Positions 17,095 to 26,511 of a DNA stretch of 64,000 bases are shown one piece after another. The first letter of the stretch is position 1, and each line of letters begins with the position of its first letter. Position numbers and translations under genes: made by a program. Below the pieces are notes generated by a model. The model was not told the origin of the DNA. It saw nothing but the letters and a program-made list of their open reading frames with translations, and searched no databases. Source of the DNA: Sphingobacterium rhinopitheci (GTDB lineage Bacteria; Bacteroidota; Bacteroidia; Sphingobacteriales; Sphingobacteriaceae); contig NZ_JADEYQ010000003.1 of the NCBI RefSeq assembly GCF_022627575.1, positions 368,590 to 432,589 of the forward strand, read 5' to 3'.

Positions 17095-18525
17095 ATGAAA
17101 AAGATTCAAAAAAAAACTAAAATAGTAGCAACATTAGGTCCTGCGTCTGCTAAAAAAGAAGTGTTAACACAAATGATTGCAAAAGGTGTCGACATTTGTA
17201 GACTTAACTTTTCGCACGGAAGCCAAGAAGACCACTTAAAAGTAATCAATACCATTAACGAAATTAACGCTGAACATCCTTTCAATGTCGGTATTTTGGC
17301 CGATTTACAAGGTCCAAAAATTCGTATTGGAAAAATGAAAGAAGGAGGTGCTATTTTAGTTAATGGGTCTACTGTGGAAATCACAACAGAAGAACTTATC
17401 GGTGATGAGAAAAGAATTTACATTACGTATGATAACTTCCCTAATGATGTAAATGAAAATGAAATTATCTTATTAGATGATGGTAAATTACAGTTACGTG
17501 TAATCTCTACAAATCAGAAAGATACTGTAATGTGTGAGGTTGTTCACGGAGGCGTTTTAACATCACGTAAAGGTGTAAACTTACCAAATACTAAAGTTTC
17601 TATCCCATCCCTAACAGAAGAAGATTTAGACAACTTAAACTTCGCTTTAGATCATGGTGCTGACTGGATCGCAATGTCATTTGTACGTTCAGCAGAAGAT
17701 ATCGTTCAATGTAAGAAAATCATTGCTGCTAAAGGTAGTCATGCTAAAGTAATTGCAAAAATTGAAAAACCAGAAGCTATTGACAACATTGATGCGATCA
17801 TCGAAGCTACAGACGCTATAATGGTTGCTCGTGGAGACTTGGGTGTCGAGATGCCAATGGAAGTAGTACCGGGATTACAGAAAATCATCGTTCAAAAATG
17901 TCGTGATTTATCGAAGCCTGTTATTATCGCGACGCAAATGTTGGAAAGTATGATTACTACACCACGCCCAACACGTGCCGAGGTAAATGATGTTGCTAAC
18001 TCTGTATTAGACGGAGCAGATGCTGTGATGTTAAGTGGCGAGACTTCAGTAGGTGAATTCCCTGAAATCGTTATCGAAACAATGGCAAAGATTATTACAC
18101 ATGTAGAATCTACATCTTATCCATATTACAGCTTAAAATCTAGTACATCACCAAATAGCACAATTATTCCTGATGCTATCTGTGGATCATCTATCTTCTT
18201 AGCAGAGAAAACAAATGCTTCAGCGATCGCTGTTATGACAGCTTCAGGCTACACTGCTTTTGAAATCTCCAGTTACAGACCAAATGCAAATATCTACGTA
18301 TTTACAGGGCACAAAAACTTATTAAGACAATTGAGCTTAGTATGGGGTGTAAGTACATTTATTTACAAAAAATACGAAAGTACAGATGGTACTATTCAGG
18401 ATGTAAATGACTTATTAAAAGAACTTCACTTGGTAGAACCAGGAGAAATCGTAATCAACACGGCTTCTACTCCATTACACCAAAAAGGTAAAACGAATAC
18501 TATTCGCGTATCTGAAGTAAAATAA
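17095..18525 (+). CDS. pyk: Pyruvate kinase
   Basis: Final glycolytic enzyme: phosphoenolpyruvate + ADP to pyruvate + ATP. The 476-residue product has the N-terminal TKIVATLGPAS motif, CRLNFSHGS, the active-site IAKIEKPEAI segment with the catalytic Lys, MVARGDLGVEMP and the IIATQMLESM block. The C-terminal domain (from about 340) is the regulatory domain. A strong terminator follows 28 nt after the stop. No Shine-Dalgarno site is visible. Confidence 0.97.
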   Translation: MKKIQKKTKIVATLGPASAKKEVLTQMIAKGVDICRLNFSHGSQEDHLKVINTINEINAEHPFNVGILADLQGPKIRIGKMKEGGAILVNGSTVEITTEELIGDEKRIYITYDNFPNDVNENEIILLDDGKLQLRVISTNQKDTVMCEVVHGGVLTSRKGVNLPNTKVSIPSLTEEDLDNLNFALDHGADWIAMSFVRSAEDIVQCKKIIAAKGSHAKVIAKIEKPEAIDNIDAIIEATDAIMVARGDLGVEMPMEVVPGLQKIIVQKCRDLSKPVIIATQMLESMITTPRPTRAEVNDVANSVLDGADAVMLSGETSVGEFPEIVIETMAKIITHVESTSYPYYSLKSSTSPNSTIIPDAICGSSIFLAEKTNASAIAVMTASGYTAFEISSYRPNANIYVFTGHKNLLRQLSLVWGVSTFIYKKYESTDGTIQDVNDLLKELHLVEPGEIVINTASTPLHQKGKTNTIRVSEVK

Positions 18526-18553
18526 TTAAACGATTCATATCGTAATCATAAAT

Positions 18554-18588
18554 AAGGAGGTTATAAAATTTATAATCTCCTTTTTTTG
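18554..18588 (+). terminator. Intrinsic terminator of pyk
   Basis: GGAGGTTATA (18556-18565) pairs with TATAATCTCC (18571-18580), including one G-U pair, around a 5-nt loop, followed by seven T. Confidence 0.85.
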
Positions 18589-18599
18589 TATCCCAAAAA

Positions 18600-19073
18600 G
18601 AATCTATTTATAATTATTTCACCATACTGTATGCCTTCTGGAATCTAGAAAATATCTATTGCCTAATCTTTCCGTCCACGGCATAGGCACTGGGTCACTC
18701 CTACTCAAATAGTCCCGCAGGTATGGATATACGTAACAGTTAATGAGGTAGAATCAGCTTCACGCTTTGTGAGCTTATTTTGTCCCATAAAACTATTTGT
18801 TGCTCTAGCTACATTCCCTACTAGATTGCCCAGCATCGGAGCTAATATCCTTTATGAAACGTTAACAAGACATGTATCTTCTTTATTCAATCGACCCTAA
18901 AAGCACAGGTCAATTGGTATATAGACTGATTTACTATTTTAAACAAACACTGTATCCTATCCCTATTCATTGAAAAAGACAGTAGAATCAGATGTTCCTA
19001 TTTTTTTGTTATCTTGAGCATTAGCGATAGTACAAATACCTAAGAAGATTGTATCTAACCCTACATATTTCAT
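18600..19073 (-). pseudogene. Decayed gene for a secreted protein
   Basis: Reading the minus strand from the ATG at 19073 gives MKYVGLDTIFLGICTIANAQ, a plausible signal peptide, then a stop after 36 codons (18963). The same frame continues with recognisable protein-like stretches broken by several stops, for example a segment with APMLGNLVGNVARATNSFMG and then KREADSTSLTVTYIH. A shift of frame after that gives SRSDPVPMPWTERLGN. I do not recognise the family. The pattern fits an inactivated exported protein rather than random AT-rich DNA, whose codons would be less balanced. Confidence 0.5.
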
Positions 19074-19159
19074 GCTATAATCATTTTTAATAATAATTAT
19101 ATTAATTTTTATTAACAAACACATTAAAGGCCATGCTGTTAAATTGTGTTAAAAGAAAA

Positions 19160-19187
19160 TTGAAGGCATCATACATTATTATTTTTG
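19160..19187 (+). promoter_or_regulatory. Promoter of the histidine kinase gene
   Basis: TTG (19160-19162), 17 nt, TATTTTTG (19180-19187), a full match to the -7 consensus. The ATG at 19194 is only 6 nt further on, so the transcript may have little or no leader. Confidence 0.55.
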
Positions 19188-19193
19188 TAACAA

Positions 19194-21026
19194 ATGAAAA
19201 AGAAAAGCATAGTCCTAATAATCTGGTTAATGTCAATAGCACTATTGGGTGTTGTTGCTATGCAATATTATTTTATCCGAGAAACATACCGCCAAAAATC
19301 TGCTTTATTTGATGAGGCTGTCAATACATCATTGGCAAAGGTAGCTTCCGAAATCGAAAAAAGTGAAGTTATAAATTACGCTCGAATCCAAGGCAATACA
19401 AATAGGCTCAAATATGAGGCCGAACAAGACAAGCAAAAAAAACTAGCTGAGCAACTAAAAATCCAGCGCCAAATAGAACTATTAAGCATTGAGCAGATTG
19501 AATCTATTCAGAAATTTAAGGAAGCGGAGGAAAGTTTAAAATCAATATTTCCCAATGCCACAGCAATCTCAAATTCTTTTTATGAAACATATTACAAGAA
19601 AAAACAAAACCGAAAATATATTGACATAAAATTAGTAGCTCAACCTGTACCAAACTCATCAATGATAGATTGGTTTGTGGATATAACTGCAACAAAAGAA
19701 TTAACTTTACTACCATCCAAAGATGACTCTGTACGCTATATTGTTTCGGACATAGATATCAATTCAGGTGTTATTCGGGAATATCAAGTGGCTACATTAC
19801 CACCTCGCTCCAATGAAAAAATCACGCTAAAATTAATTGAATTAAGAGATAAATTAAATATTTTAAATAAGGACTTTTTACGCAATGCAAAAAATGTATA
19901 CGATACGATAGCAGCTATAAGTGGCAAAAAATCCGGAGTCGTTGAAGATGTAGCATTAAGTATTCAATTATCTAATAGACCACTTATAAGTCGTATTAAT
20001 AAAAGCGTAGTACGTACATTGTTAACAAATGAATTGGAATCACGCGATATATATTCACCGTTTAATATTGAGATAAGAGACCGTCACAAATTAATTTTTC
20101 AAACGGCAGGCGCAGATTCCTCGAATTCACATACAAAATTTACACGCTATACAACAGCGTTATTCAAAGGAGATTTGGGTACACCAACAGGACGCTTGTC
20201 CATCTATTTTCCCAATAAAAAAGAAGTAATCGTTGACAATATGAGTTACCTAATACTCCCTACCATAGCGCTTTTCGCACTATTAATAGGCTGTTTTGCG
20301 TACACACTATCTATTATTTTCAAACAAAAGAAAATATCAGAAATAAAAAATGACTTCATCAATAACATGACTCATGAGTTCAAAACTCCTGTTGCAACTA
20401 TCATGATTGCTAGTGAATCACTAAAAGACCCTGAAATTGCGAATAACGAAAAAAGAGTAAGTAAACTCGCAAACATAATATACGATGAGAATGTTCGATT
20501 AGGCAACCATATAGAACGTGTTTTGAACATTGCAAAACTAGAAAAGGAAAATCCAAAAATAGAACATGTTCAAGTTAGAATTAATGAGTTAGCAGAAGAC
20601 GTATTAGATAGCATGAATCTGCAATTGCAAAAAGCTGGAGGAAGTTTACAAAAAGAATTAAAGGCGACCAACGATATTGTAATCGGCGATGAATTGCATC
20701 TTTCTAATGTATTGTTTAATTTAGTAGATAACGCTATTAAATACAGTCCCGACAAACCAGAGATAACCGTTAAAACCTTTAACAATAAGGATAACATTAT
20801 AATCTGTGTATCCGATAAAGGGATGGGTATGAATAAAGAGCAACAAAATAAGATATTTGATCAATTCTATAGAATCCCGACAGGTAATGTGCACAATGTC
20901 AAAGGCTTTGGATTGGGCTTAAGCTATGTTAGCGATATTATAAAAAGGCTAAATGGCAAAATTCAAGTGAAAAGTGAAAAAGATAAGGGCACAACTTTTG
21001 AAGTAACTTTACCATTAGATAAATAA
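19194..21026 (+). CDS. Sensor histidine kinase
   Basis: Membrane sensor of a two-component system. The 610-residue product has a transmembrane segment near residues 7-28, a long periplasmic region of about 320 residues beginning with a charged, probably coiled-coil stretch, and a second membrane segment around 350-372. The HisKA motif FINNMTHEFKTP gives the phosphoacceptor His394. The ATPase domain has VDNAIKYSP (N box), DKGMGM (G1) and GFGLGLSYV (G2). There is no HAMP or PAS domain between the membrane and HisKA. The response regulator gene follows 32 nt downstream. The signal is unknown; the pair resembles RprX/RprY-type systems of Bacteroides. Confidence 0.9.
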   Translation: MKKKSIVLIIWLMSIALLGVVAMQYYFIRETYRQKSALFDEAVNTSLAKVASEIEKSEVINYARIQGNTNRLKYEAEQDKQKKLAEQLKIQRQIELLSIEQIESIQKFKEAEESLKSIFPNATAISNSFYETYYKKKQNRKYIDIKLVAQPVPNSSMIDWFVDITATKELTLLPSKDDSVRYIVSDIDINSGVIREYQVATLPPRSNEKITLKLIELRDKLNILNKDFLRNAKNVYDTIAAISGKKSGVVEDVALSIQLSNRPLISRINKSVVRTLLTNELESRDIYSPFNIEIRDRHKLIFQTAGADSSNSHTKFTRYTTALFKGDLGTPTGRLSIYFPNKKEVIVDNMSYLILPTIALFALLIGCFAYTLSIIFKQKKISEIKNDFINNMTHEFKTPVATIMIASESLKDPEIANNEKRVSKLANIIYDENVRLGNHIERVLNIAKLEKENPKIEHVQVRINELAEDVLDSMNLQLQKAGGSLQKELKATNDIVIGDELHLSNVLFNLVDNAIKYSPDKPEITVKTFNNKDNIIICVSDKGMGMNKEQQNKIFDQFYRIPTGNVHNVKGFGLGLSYVSDIIKRLNGKIQVKSEKDKGTTFEVTLPLDK

Positions 21027-21058
21027 AATTGATCTAAAAAATTAAGACAGTAACAACT

Positions 21059-21745
21059 ATGCAAAAAATATTACTAGCGGAGGATGATCCTAATTTAGGA
21101 GAGCTATTAAAAGATTATCTAGAATTAAAGGGTAAATACGATGTATCATTGTGTCAAGATGGTGATGAAGCTATTGAACAGTTTAAGAAAGAAAAATATG
21201 ATTTATGTATTCTAGATGTAATGATGCCCAAAAAGGATGGATTTGCTGTCGGTAAAGAAATACGTAAAATCAACGAAACTATTCCAGTGATATTTGCTAC
21301 TGCAAAAAGTATGATGGAGGATAAAACACGTGCCTTTGAACTAGGAGGCGACGATTATATCACCAAACCATTTCGTGTTGAAGAATTATTGCTCCGTATA
21401 AATGCTTTATTAAAACGTGTATCGAAAGAGAAAGATGAGGATGTCTCCGATAAATTTGAAATAGGAGACTATTTCTTTGACTATACGAGTCAGATAATCA
21501 CCTTTAAAGGAAAACAACAAAAGCTTTCTACTAAAGAAGCAGAATTACTGCGTTTACTTTGTTTAAAGAAAAATGATGTATTGACACGTGAAGAGGCCTT
21601 AGTTAAGATATGGCATGATGACAATTACTTCACAGGTCGAAGTATGGATGTATTCTTAAGTAAATTAAGAAAATACCTAAAAGAAGATTCTAATGTAGAA
21701 ATTGTGAATGTCCATGGCAAAGGATATAAGCTGTTAGTGAGCTAA
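21059..21745 (+). CDS. OmpR-family response regulator
   Basis: DNA-binding partner of the upstream kinase. The 228-residue product has a receiver domain with acidic pocket Asp9/Asp10, phosphoacceptor Asp53 (LDVMMPKKDG) and the conserved Lys in ITKPFRVEELL. The C-terminal winged-helix domain includes LSTKEAELLRLLC and GRSMDVFLSKLRKYL, ending NVHGKGYKLLVS. Length is typical for the OmpR/PhoB class. It forms an operon with the kinase, ended by a terminator 18 nt after the stop. Confidence 0.93.
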   Translation: MQKILLAEDDPNLGELLKDYLELKGKYDVSLCQDGDEAIEQFKKEKYDLCILDVMMPKKDGFAVGKEIRKINETIPVIFATAKSMMEDKTRAFELGGDDYITKPFRVEELLLRINALLKRVSKEKDEDVSDKFEIGDYFFDYTSQIITFKGKQQKLSTKEAELLRLLCLKKNDVLTREEALVKIWHDDNYFTGRSMDVFLSKLRKYLKEDSNVEIVNVHGKGYKLLVS

Positions 21746-21762
21746 TAGAAATATAAAAAAAC

Positions 21763-21804
21763 TACAAAAAGAGGGACTTTATTATGCTAAACCCTCTTTT
21801 TGTA
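21763..21804 (+). terminator. Intrinsic terminator after the response regulator
   Basis: TACAAAAAGAGGG (21763-21775) pairs with CCCTCTTTTTGTA (21792-21804) across a 16-nt loop. It directly follows the two-component operon. Confidence 0.8.
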
Positions 21805-22036
21805 TTCTTTACCAAGAGCCTAACATCAAATGAATCAAAAGATTTATTAAAAATATTTTATTAGCTAATCAGAATTTTTACGAAAGAAAATTCAACAATG
21901 AGACCATCTTACAATTAAGTATATTTAGGTTAGAGTGAATTCACTAAATTCAGCAATCAAACTTGCTCTTTACTTAATTAAACAGCTCCAACTTCGAATA
22001 AACGATCATATATTGTACCAAAAAATAAATATATCA

Positions 22037-22065
22037 AACATAAGAATATATGATATTCTTATGTT
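22037..22065. repeat. 13-bp inverted repeat with 3-nt loop
   Basis: AACATAAGAATAT (22037-22049), loop ATG, ATATTCTTATGTT (22053-22065): perfect arms in intergenic DNA. No clear T-run follows, so it is left as a repeat. It could be an operator-like site or an RNA structure. Confidence 0.6.
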
Positions 22066-22104
22066 CACCCACTACCAAAATCGAAAAATAAACCACATAA
22101 AAAA

Positions 22105-22128
22105 GGGCTGAGTACCTCTACTCAACCC
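22105..22128 (-). terminator. Orphan minus-strand terminator
   Basis: GGGCTGAGTA (22105-22114) and CTCAACCC with its flank TA (22119-22128) form a 10-bp stem with one G-U pair and a 4-nt loop CCTC. On the minus strand it is followed by six T (complement of 22099-22104). No minus-strand gene lies upstream of it, so it may end an unannotated small RNA. Confidence 0.6.
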
Positions 22129-22825
22129 AAACATTTACCATTTGAAACTCTTATATAACGTTTTCAATTAACTTTTAAACGAAAAAAACTCGTCGTCAAC
22201 AAAAACAATTTTTATTATCTATCTCCTAGTCGATTCTGCATTAGCTAATAGTATTAACACATAACTACTGATAATTTATTACCAGCCTTCACAAAACAAC
22301 ACAATATCAAAAATCTATTTAAATAAAATTAATAGCTTAGTTTAGATGTTATACAACAACTAAAAATCAGTAAATAATCAATTTCACAATTTTTAACAGA
22401 TGCAAATTTAAATTTAAAAGAAAAATAATGTAGACAAATCGCTACAAAAAAAACAAAAAAAAATTAACACCTTGATTATCAAGTAAATTATTTTTGTAAA
22501 TTTTTATCACAAACTGTCATTTTTTTTTCAGCAAAAGCATTATTCACAATTTTTAGTATAATAAAGAAGAAAACGAATAATGCCCACAACTCGTTTAACG
22601 ATAAATAGTTAAAATTAATAGCTGAATGGTAATGAATACCAAAATATAACATTTTTAAAAAAACCGAAAATTAAAAACTACTCGTGTTACAAATACAAAA
22701 AAATCAACAATATTCAATTTATATTAAAAAACTAACACCAAATATTATTAATAATTACAAAATAAACAATAAACAGCTACAAATCAACATTTAGTAAAAA
22801 AGTGCAATAATAATATTGTTAAAAA

Positions 22826-22857
22826 TTTGTTTAATAAAATAAAAGTAAATACCTTAG
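22826..22857 (+). promoter_or_regulatory. Promoter of the SAM riboswitch-metE unit
   Basis: TTTG (22826-22829), 20 nt, TACCTTAG (22850-22857), one base from the -7 consensus. Transcription would begin near 22863, which is exactly where the riboswitch P1 stem starts. Confidence 0.65.
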
Positions 22858-22862
22858 CCATC

Positions 22863-22968
22863 GCTTATAGAGAAAGGCAGAGGGAATAGACCCGATGAAG
22901 CCTTAGCAACCTGTCCCTTGACAAGGTGCTGCATTCTACTCAAAAACATATATTTGGGAAAGATAAGC
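22863..22968 (+). promoter_or_regulatory. SAM-I riboswitch (S-box) aptamer
   Basis: S-adenosylmethionine-sensing leader of metE. The P1 stem GCTTAT (22863-22868) pairs with ATAAGC (22963-22968). Between them lie conserved S-box elements: AGAGGGAATAGACCCGATGA, GCAACCTGTCCCTTGACAAGG and GGTGCTGCATTCTAC. Downstream, GCCTTCTCT (22990-22998) can pair with the aptamer 5' strand AGAGAAAGGC (22869-22878), which could act as the switching helix. No poly-U terminator is present before the ATG at 23040, so control of translation is likelier than of transcription. Confidence 0.9.
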
Positions 22969-23039
22969 CAGATTCACTAGACCAAGTGAGCCTTCTCTTA
23001 GCAATAATTTTATTAGTATAAAATAAAGAAAACATTGAT

Positions 23040-25355
23040 ATGTTACTAACGAACAATCTAGGTTACCCAAGAGTGGGACCATTCCGCGAATTGAAGAAAG
23101 CTAATGAAGCTTATTGGGCTAAGAAGATTTCTGCGGAAGAATTATTAAAAGCTGCGAAAGAAATACGTGAAGCAAACTGGAAAACACAAAAAGATGCTGG
23201 CATCGATTTAATTCCTTCAAATGATTTTTCTTTCTATGATCAAGTATTAGACCTTTCTTTAACAGTAGGTGCTATTCCAGCTCGTTACAACTCCCTATTA
23301 AATAAAATCGACGACAACTATAGCTTAGATTTATACTTCGCTATGGCGCGTGGTTTCCAAGCGGACGACATCGACGTTACGGCTTCAGAAATGACAAAAT
23401 GGTTCGATACGAACTATCACTATATGGTACCTGAGTTTACGAAGGGCCAAACTTTCAAATTAACATCGCAAAAATTCTTAAACGAATTTAACGAAGCAAA
23501 AGCTGCAGGTTATGAAACAAAACCCGTTATAATCGGCCCAATTACTTACTTATTGATCGGTAAAGAAAAAGAAGAAGGATTCAACCGTATTGACTTAATC
23601 GAAAACCTTTTACCGGTTTACGAAGAAATCATTTCTAAACTTGCTGCTGCAGGTGCTAAATATATTCAAATCGATGAGCCCTATTTAGCTTTGGATATTG
23701 ATGCTAAAACAAAAGAGCTTTACAAAACAGTATTTGCTAAATTAAATGCAGCTGCTGGTGACAGTAAATTGATCGCTACTACATACTTCGAAGCTTTAAA
23801 GGACAACGAAGAATTAGCATTAAGCTTACCTGTACATGCTTTACATTTAGATTTAGTCCGTGGTGAAAATCAATTAGACACTGTTTTAGCAAAAGTTCCT
23901 GCTTCATTAACACTATCATTAGGTGTTGTTGAAGGACGTAACATTTGGAAAAATGATTACGAAAAATCATTAGCGAAAATCAACCAAGCTGTTGAAGCAT
24001 TAGGCAAAGACAGAGTTTGGGTAGGTACATCATCTTCATTATTACACGTTCCATTCGATTTGGATAGTGAGAAAAATGAAAAAACATTACCTGCAGAAGT
24101 TAAAAATTGGTTAGCATTTGCTAAACAAAAGTTAGCTGAAGTAAAAGACTTAGCTATCCTTGCGGACGGTGAAGTAGATGCTGCTACAGCTACACGTTTT
24201 GAAAATAATAAAGCGGCTGCAGAAAGCCGTCGTACATCTCCTCTGATCCATAAACCAGAAGTGAAAAGCCGTGTTGCTAACATCACGGATGAAGATGCTA
24301 AACGTACATCTCCATTCGCGGCGCGTAAAGCAGCACAACAAGCGAAATTCAACCTGCCATCGTTTGCTACTACAACCATTGGATCATTCCCTCAAACTAA
24401 AGACGTTCGTAAATGGAGAGCGGATTTGAAAAAAGGAGTGATCACACAAGAGGAATACGACAAAGCTATCGCCGAAGAAACTGAAAATACCATTCGTTTA
24501 CAAGAAGAATTAGACATCGATGTATTAGTACATGGCGAATTCGAACGTAATGACATGGTAGAATACTTTGGCGAGCAGTTAGCTGGATATGCATTCACAC
24601 AATATGGATGGGTGCAATCATACGGTTCTCGATGTGTAAAACCTCCAGTTATCTATGGCGATGTATACCGTCCAGCAGACATGACTGTACGTTGGTCATC
24701 ATTTGCACAATCATTGACAAACCGTCCGGTGAAAGGTATGTTAACAGGTCCTGTTACGATCTTGCAATGGTCATTTGTACGTAATGATCAACCACGTTCT
24801 ACTACGACTTACCAAATTGCATTAGCCATCTTAGATGAGGTACAAGCGTTAGAAAAGGCAGGCATCAAAATCATCCAAATCGATGAGCCAGCAATCCGTG
24901 AAGGTTTACCATTACGTAAAGCAGATCAACAAGCATACTTAGATTGGGCAGTACGTTCATTCCGCGTATCATCATCTAATGTAGAAGACGATACACAAAT
25001 ACACACACATATGTGTTACTCTGAGTTCAATAATGTAATAGAAGATATCGCTGCGATGGATGCTGACGTTATTACAATTGAAACTTCACGTTCTCAAATG
25101 AAATTGTTAAATGCATTCGCTGCAGATTTCAAATACCCTAATGACATCGGTCCTGGTGTATATGACATTCACTCACCACGTGTACCTAGCAAAGAAGAGA
25201 TGGTAGACTTATTACGCAAAGCGAAAGACGTAGTTCCAGCATCACAATTATGGGTAAACCCTGACTGTGGTTTGAAAACTCGTGCTTGGCCAGAAACTAA
25301 AGCTGCGTTAGAAGCAATGGTTGAAGCTGCAAAAATATTAAGAGCAGAAGCATAA
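23040..25355 (+). CDS. metE: Cobalamin-independent methionine synthase
   Basis: Transfers a methyl group from 5-methyltetrahydropteroyl-triglutamate to homocysteine. The 771-residue product is full length with two homologous barrels. The C-terminal half has the zinc ligands in THMCYSEF (His-x-Cys) and NPDCGLKTR, plus IQIDEPAIREGLPLR. The N-terminus MLLTNNLGYPRVGPFRELKKA is typical. It sits 71 nt beyond a SAM riboswitch, so methionine status should repress it. A strong terminator follows. Confidence 0.97.
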   Translation: MLLTNNLGYPRVGPFRELKKANEAYWAKKISAEELLKAAKEIREANWKTQKDAGIDLIPSNDFSFYDQVLDLSLTVGAIPARYNSLLNKIDDNYSLDLYFAMARGFQADDIDVTASEMTKWFDTNYHYMVPEFTKGQTFKLTSQKFLNEFNEAKAAGYETKPVIIGPITYLLIGKEKEEGFNRIDLIENLLPVYEEIISKLAAAGAKYIQIDEPYLALDIDAKTKELYKTVFAKLNAAAGDSKLIATTYFEALKDNEELALSLPVHALHLDLVRGENQLDTVLAKVPASLTLSLGVVEGRNIWKNDYEKSLAKINQAVEALGKDRVWVGTSSSLLHVPFDLDSEKNEKTLPAEVKNWLAFAKQKLAEVKDLAILADGEVDAATATRFENNKAAAESRRTSPLIHKPEVKSRVANITDEDAKRTSPFAARKAAQQAKFNLPSFATTTIGSFPQTKDVRKWRADLKKGVITQEEYDKAIAEETENTIRLQEELDIDVLVHGEFERNDMVEYFGEQLAGYAFTQYGWVQSYGSRCVKPPVIYGDVYRPADMTVRWSSFAQSLTNRPVKGMLTGPVTILQWSFVRNDQPRSTTTYQIALAILDEVQALEKAGIKIIQIDEPAIREGLPLRKADQQAYLDWAVRSFRVSSSNVEDDTQIHTHMCYSEFNNVIEDIAAMDADVITIETSRSQMKLLNAFAADFKYPNDIGPGVYDIHSPRVPSKEEMVDLLRKAKDVVPASQLWVNPDCGLKTRAWPETKAALEAMVEAAKILRAEA

Positions 25356-25380
25356 TCGAATCTAGTAATATTAAATAATA

Positions 25381-25416
25381 AAAAACTCCCATTGTCGAAT
25401 GACTTTGGGAGTTTTT
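25381..25416 (+). terminator. Intrinsic terminator of metE
   Basis: AAAAACTCCCA (25381-25391) pairs with TGGGAGTTTTT (25406-25416) and ends in a run of six T. Confidence 0.88.
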
Positions 25417-25578
25417 TGGTTATAAGAATCTCGTGTGCGCGAAAAAAGAATATTATATAAATACCTCAACATTAGGGCCATTAATAAATTCTAATTACCA
25501 TTACCGGACTTACTAAATGATAATAAGCTAAAACAACCTAGCTACTTCATTGTTCTTACATAAAAAGTATTATCAATT

Positions 25579-25767
25579 ATGAAAAGGATAGGATTAATTA
25601 CTTTAATGGGGACATTCATTTCTTTGCTTACTAGTTGTGAAGTGATAGGTACAATTTTCAAAGCAGGCGTATGGGCAGGCATTATCATGGTAATCATCGT
25701 TTTTGCTTTAATTATATGGTTAATTTCCAAATTCATGAATGGAGGAAGGCGAAATGGAGGTAATTAA
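25579..25767 (+). CDS. Small membrane lipoprotein
   Basis: A 62-residue protein with a signal peptide ending in the lipobox LLTSC (Cys20), then a hydrophobic segment of about 25 residues (27-51) and a Gly/Arg/Asn-rich tail (NGGRRNGGN). Short lipoproteins of this form with the SCEVIG start are common in Bacteroidota; no function is known. It is preceded by 220 nt of non-coding DNA and stands alone. Confidence 0.65.
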   Translation: MKRIGLITLMGTFISLLTSCEVIGTIFKAGVWAGIIMVIIVFALIIWLISKFMNGGRRNGGN

Positions 25768-25923
25768 TTAGATAGAGAAATAATCAGTTTTCCAACATTA
25801 TAAATCCATTATGTTTTCTTACCGATAACTATAAAATGTCTGTGCGAATATTAATCGATACAAGCTGACAATTAATAATATTATAGGTAATATTGCAAAC
25901 AACAAGCAATAAACGGAATCATC

Positions 25924-26445
25924 ATGAGGCCATTATTTTTATTAATTATATTTCTATTCAATATACAAAATTCACTAGCACAAGAGGAATACCCCAAACC
26001 AACGGCTAAAGATGTAATCTTCTATATACAACATAATAGAGGCAAGAATACATTTATATATCAACCAAATTTCATCACAAAAGGAATATTAGATGACGAA
26101 AATCCTATCGTAGCAAGACGCCAATTATTTGACAATAATGGGGAGATAGAACCCTTGTCATCTATTCAACGGAGATATGCATACGGAATAAAAAGTAAAA
26201 AAATAGCGGTCAACATATTTGATATACGTCTAGTTTCCTATCCAGATCAACAATTGATACTAAAAGTTAATCAAAATAAACAAGCCTATATAGAAACTAT
26301 AATAAATGGGAAGTTTATGATCTTAAAAAGACTTTTTATACATCAAAAAAAAGGAACTAGCGGTTTAAAAACAAAAGTAGACTATATTACATTTTTTGGA
26401 ATTGACAAAAACGGGAAAGAAATTCAGGAAAAACTAATCCCTTAA
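25924..26445 (+). CDS. Secreted protein, DUF4833-like
   Basis: A 173-residue protein with a signal peptide (cleavage likely after NSLAQ, residue 20). The mature part contains FYIQHNRGKNTFIYQPNF and a long run of beta-strand-like segments, which resembles the uncharacterised DUF4833 family of periplasmic proteins. No catalytic motif is evident. It is a single gene between the small lipoprotein and the hydroxy acid oxidase, 66 nt before the latter. Assignment to the family is from memory of its sequence pattern. Confidence 0.6.
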   Translation: MRPLFLLIIFLFNIQNSLAQEEYPKPTAKDVIFYIQHNRGKNTFIYQPNFITKGILDDENPIVARRQLFDNNGEIEPLSSIQRRYAYGIKSKKIAVNIFDIRLVSYPDQQLILKVNQNKQAYIETIINGKFMILKRLFIHQKKGTSGLKTKVDYITFFGIDKNGKEIQEKLIP

Positions 26446-26511
26446 ACAAACATTACAGTTCAGGATAGATTTTTAATTTATTGGTGTTATTTTAGAGCAA
26501 AATCAACAGCA

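Larger units (their letters stand above)
21805..22825. other. AT-rich non-coding region upstream of metE
   Basis: About 1 kb without a credible gene on either strand, becoming extremely AT-rich from 22140 on. It holds a 13-bp hairpin at 22037-22065 and a terminator-like hairpin with a minus-strand U-tract at 22105-22128. No coding relic could be recognised by translation of the parts checked. Confidence 0.6.

Noticed and set aside
23957..24379. 140-codon frame antisense to metE
   Set aside because: Shadow of the strongly conserved metE coding sequence; no homology or signals of its own.
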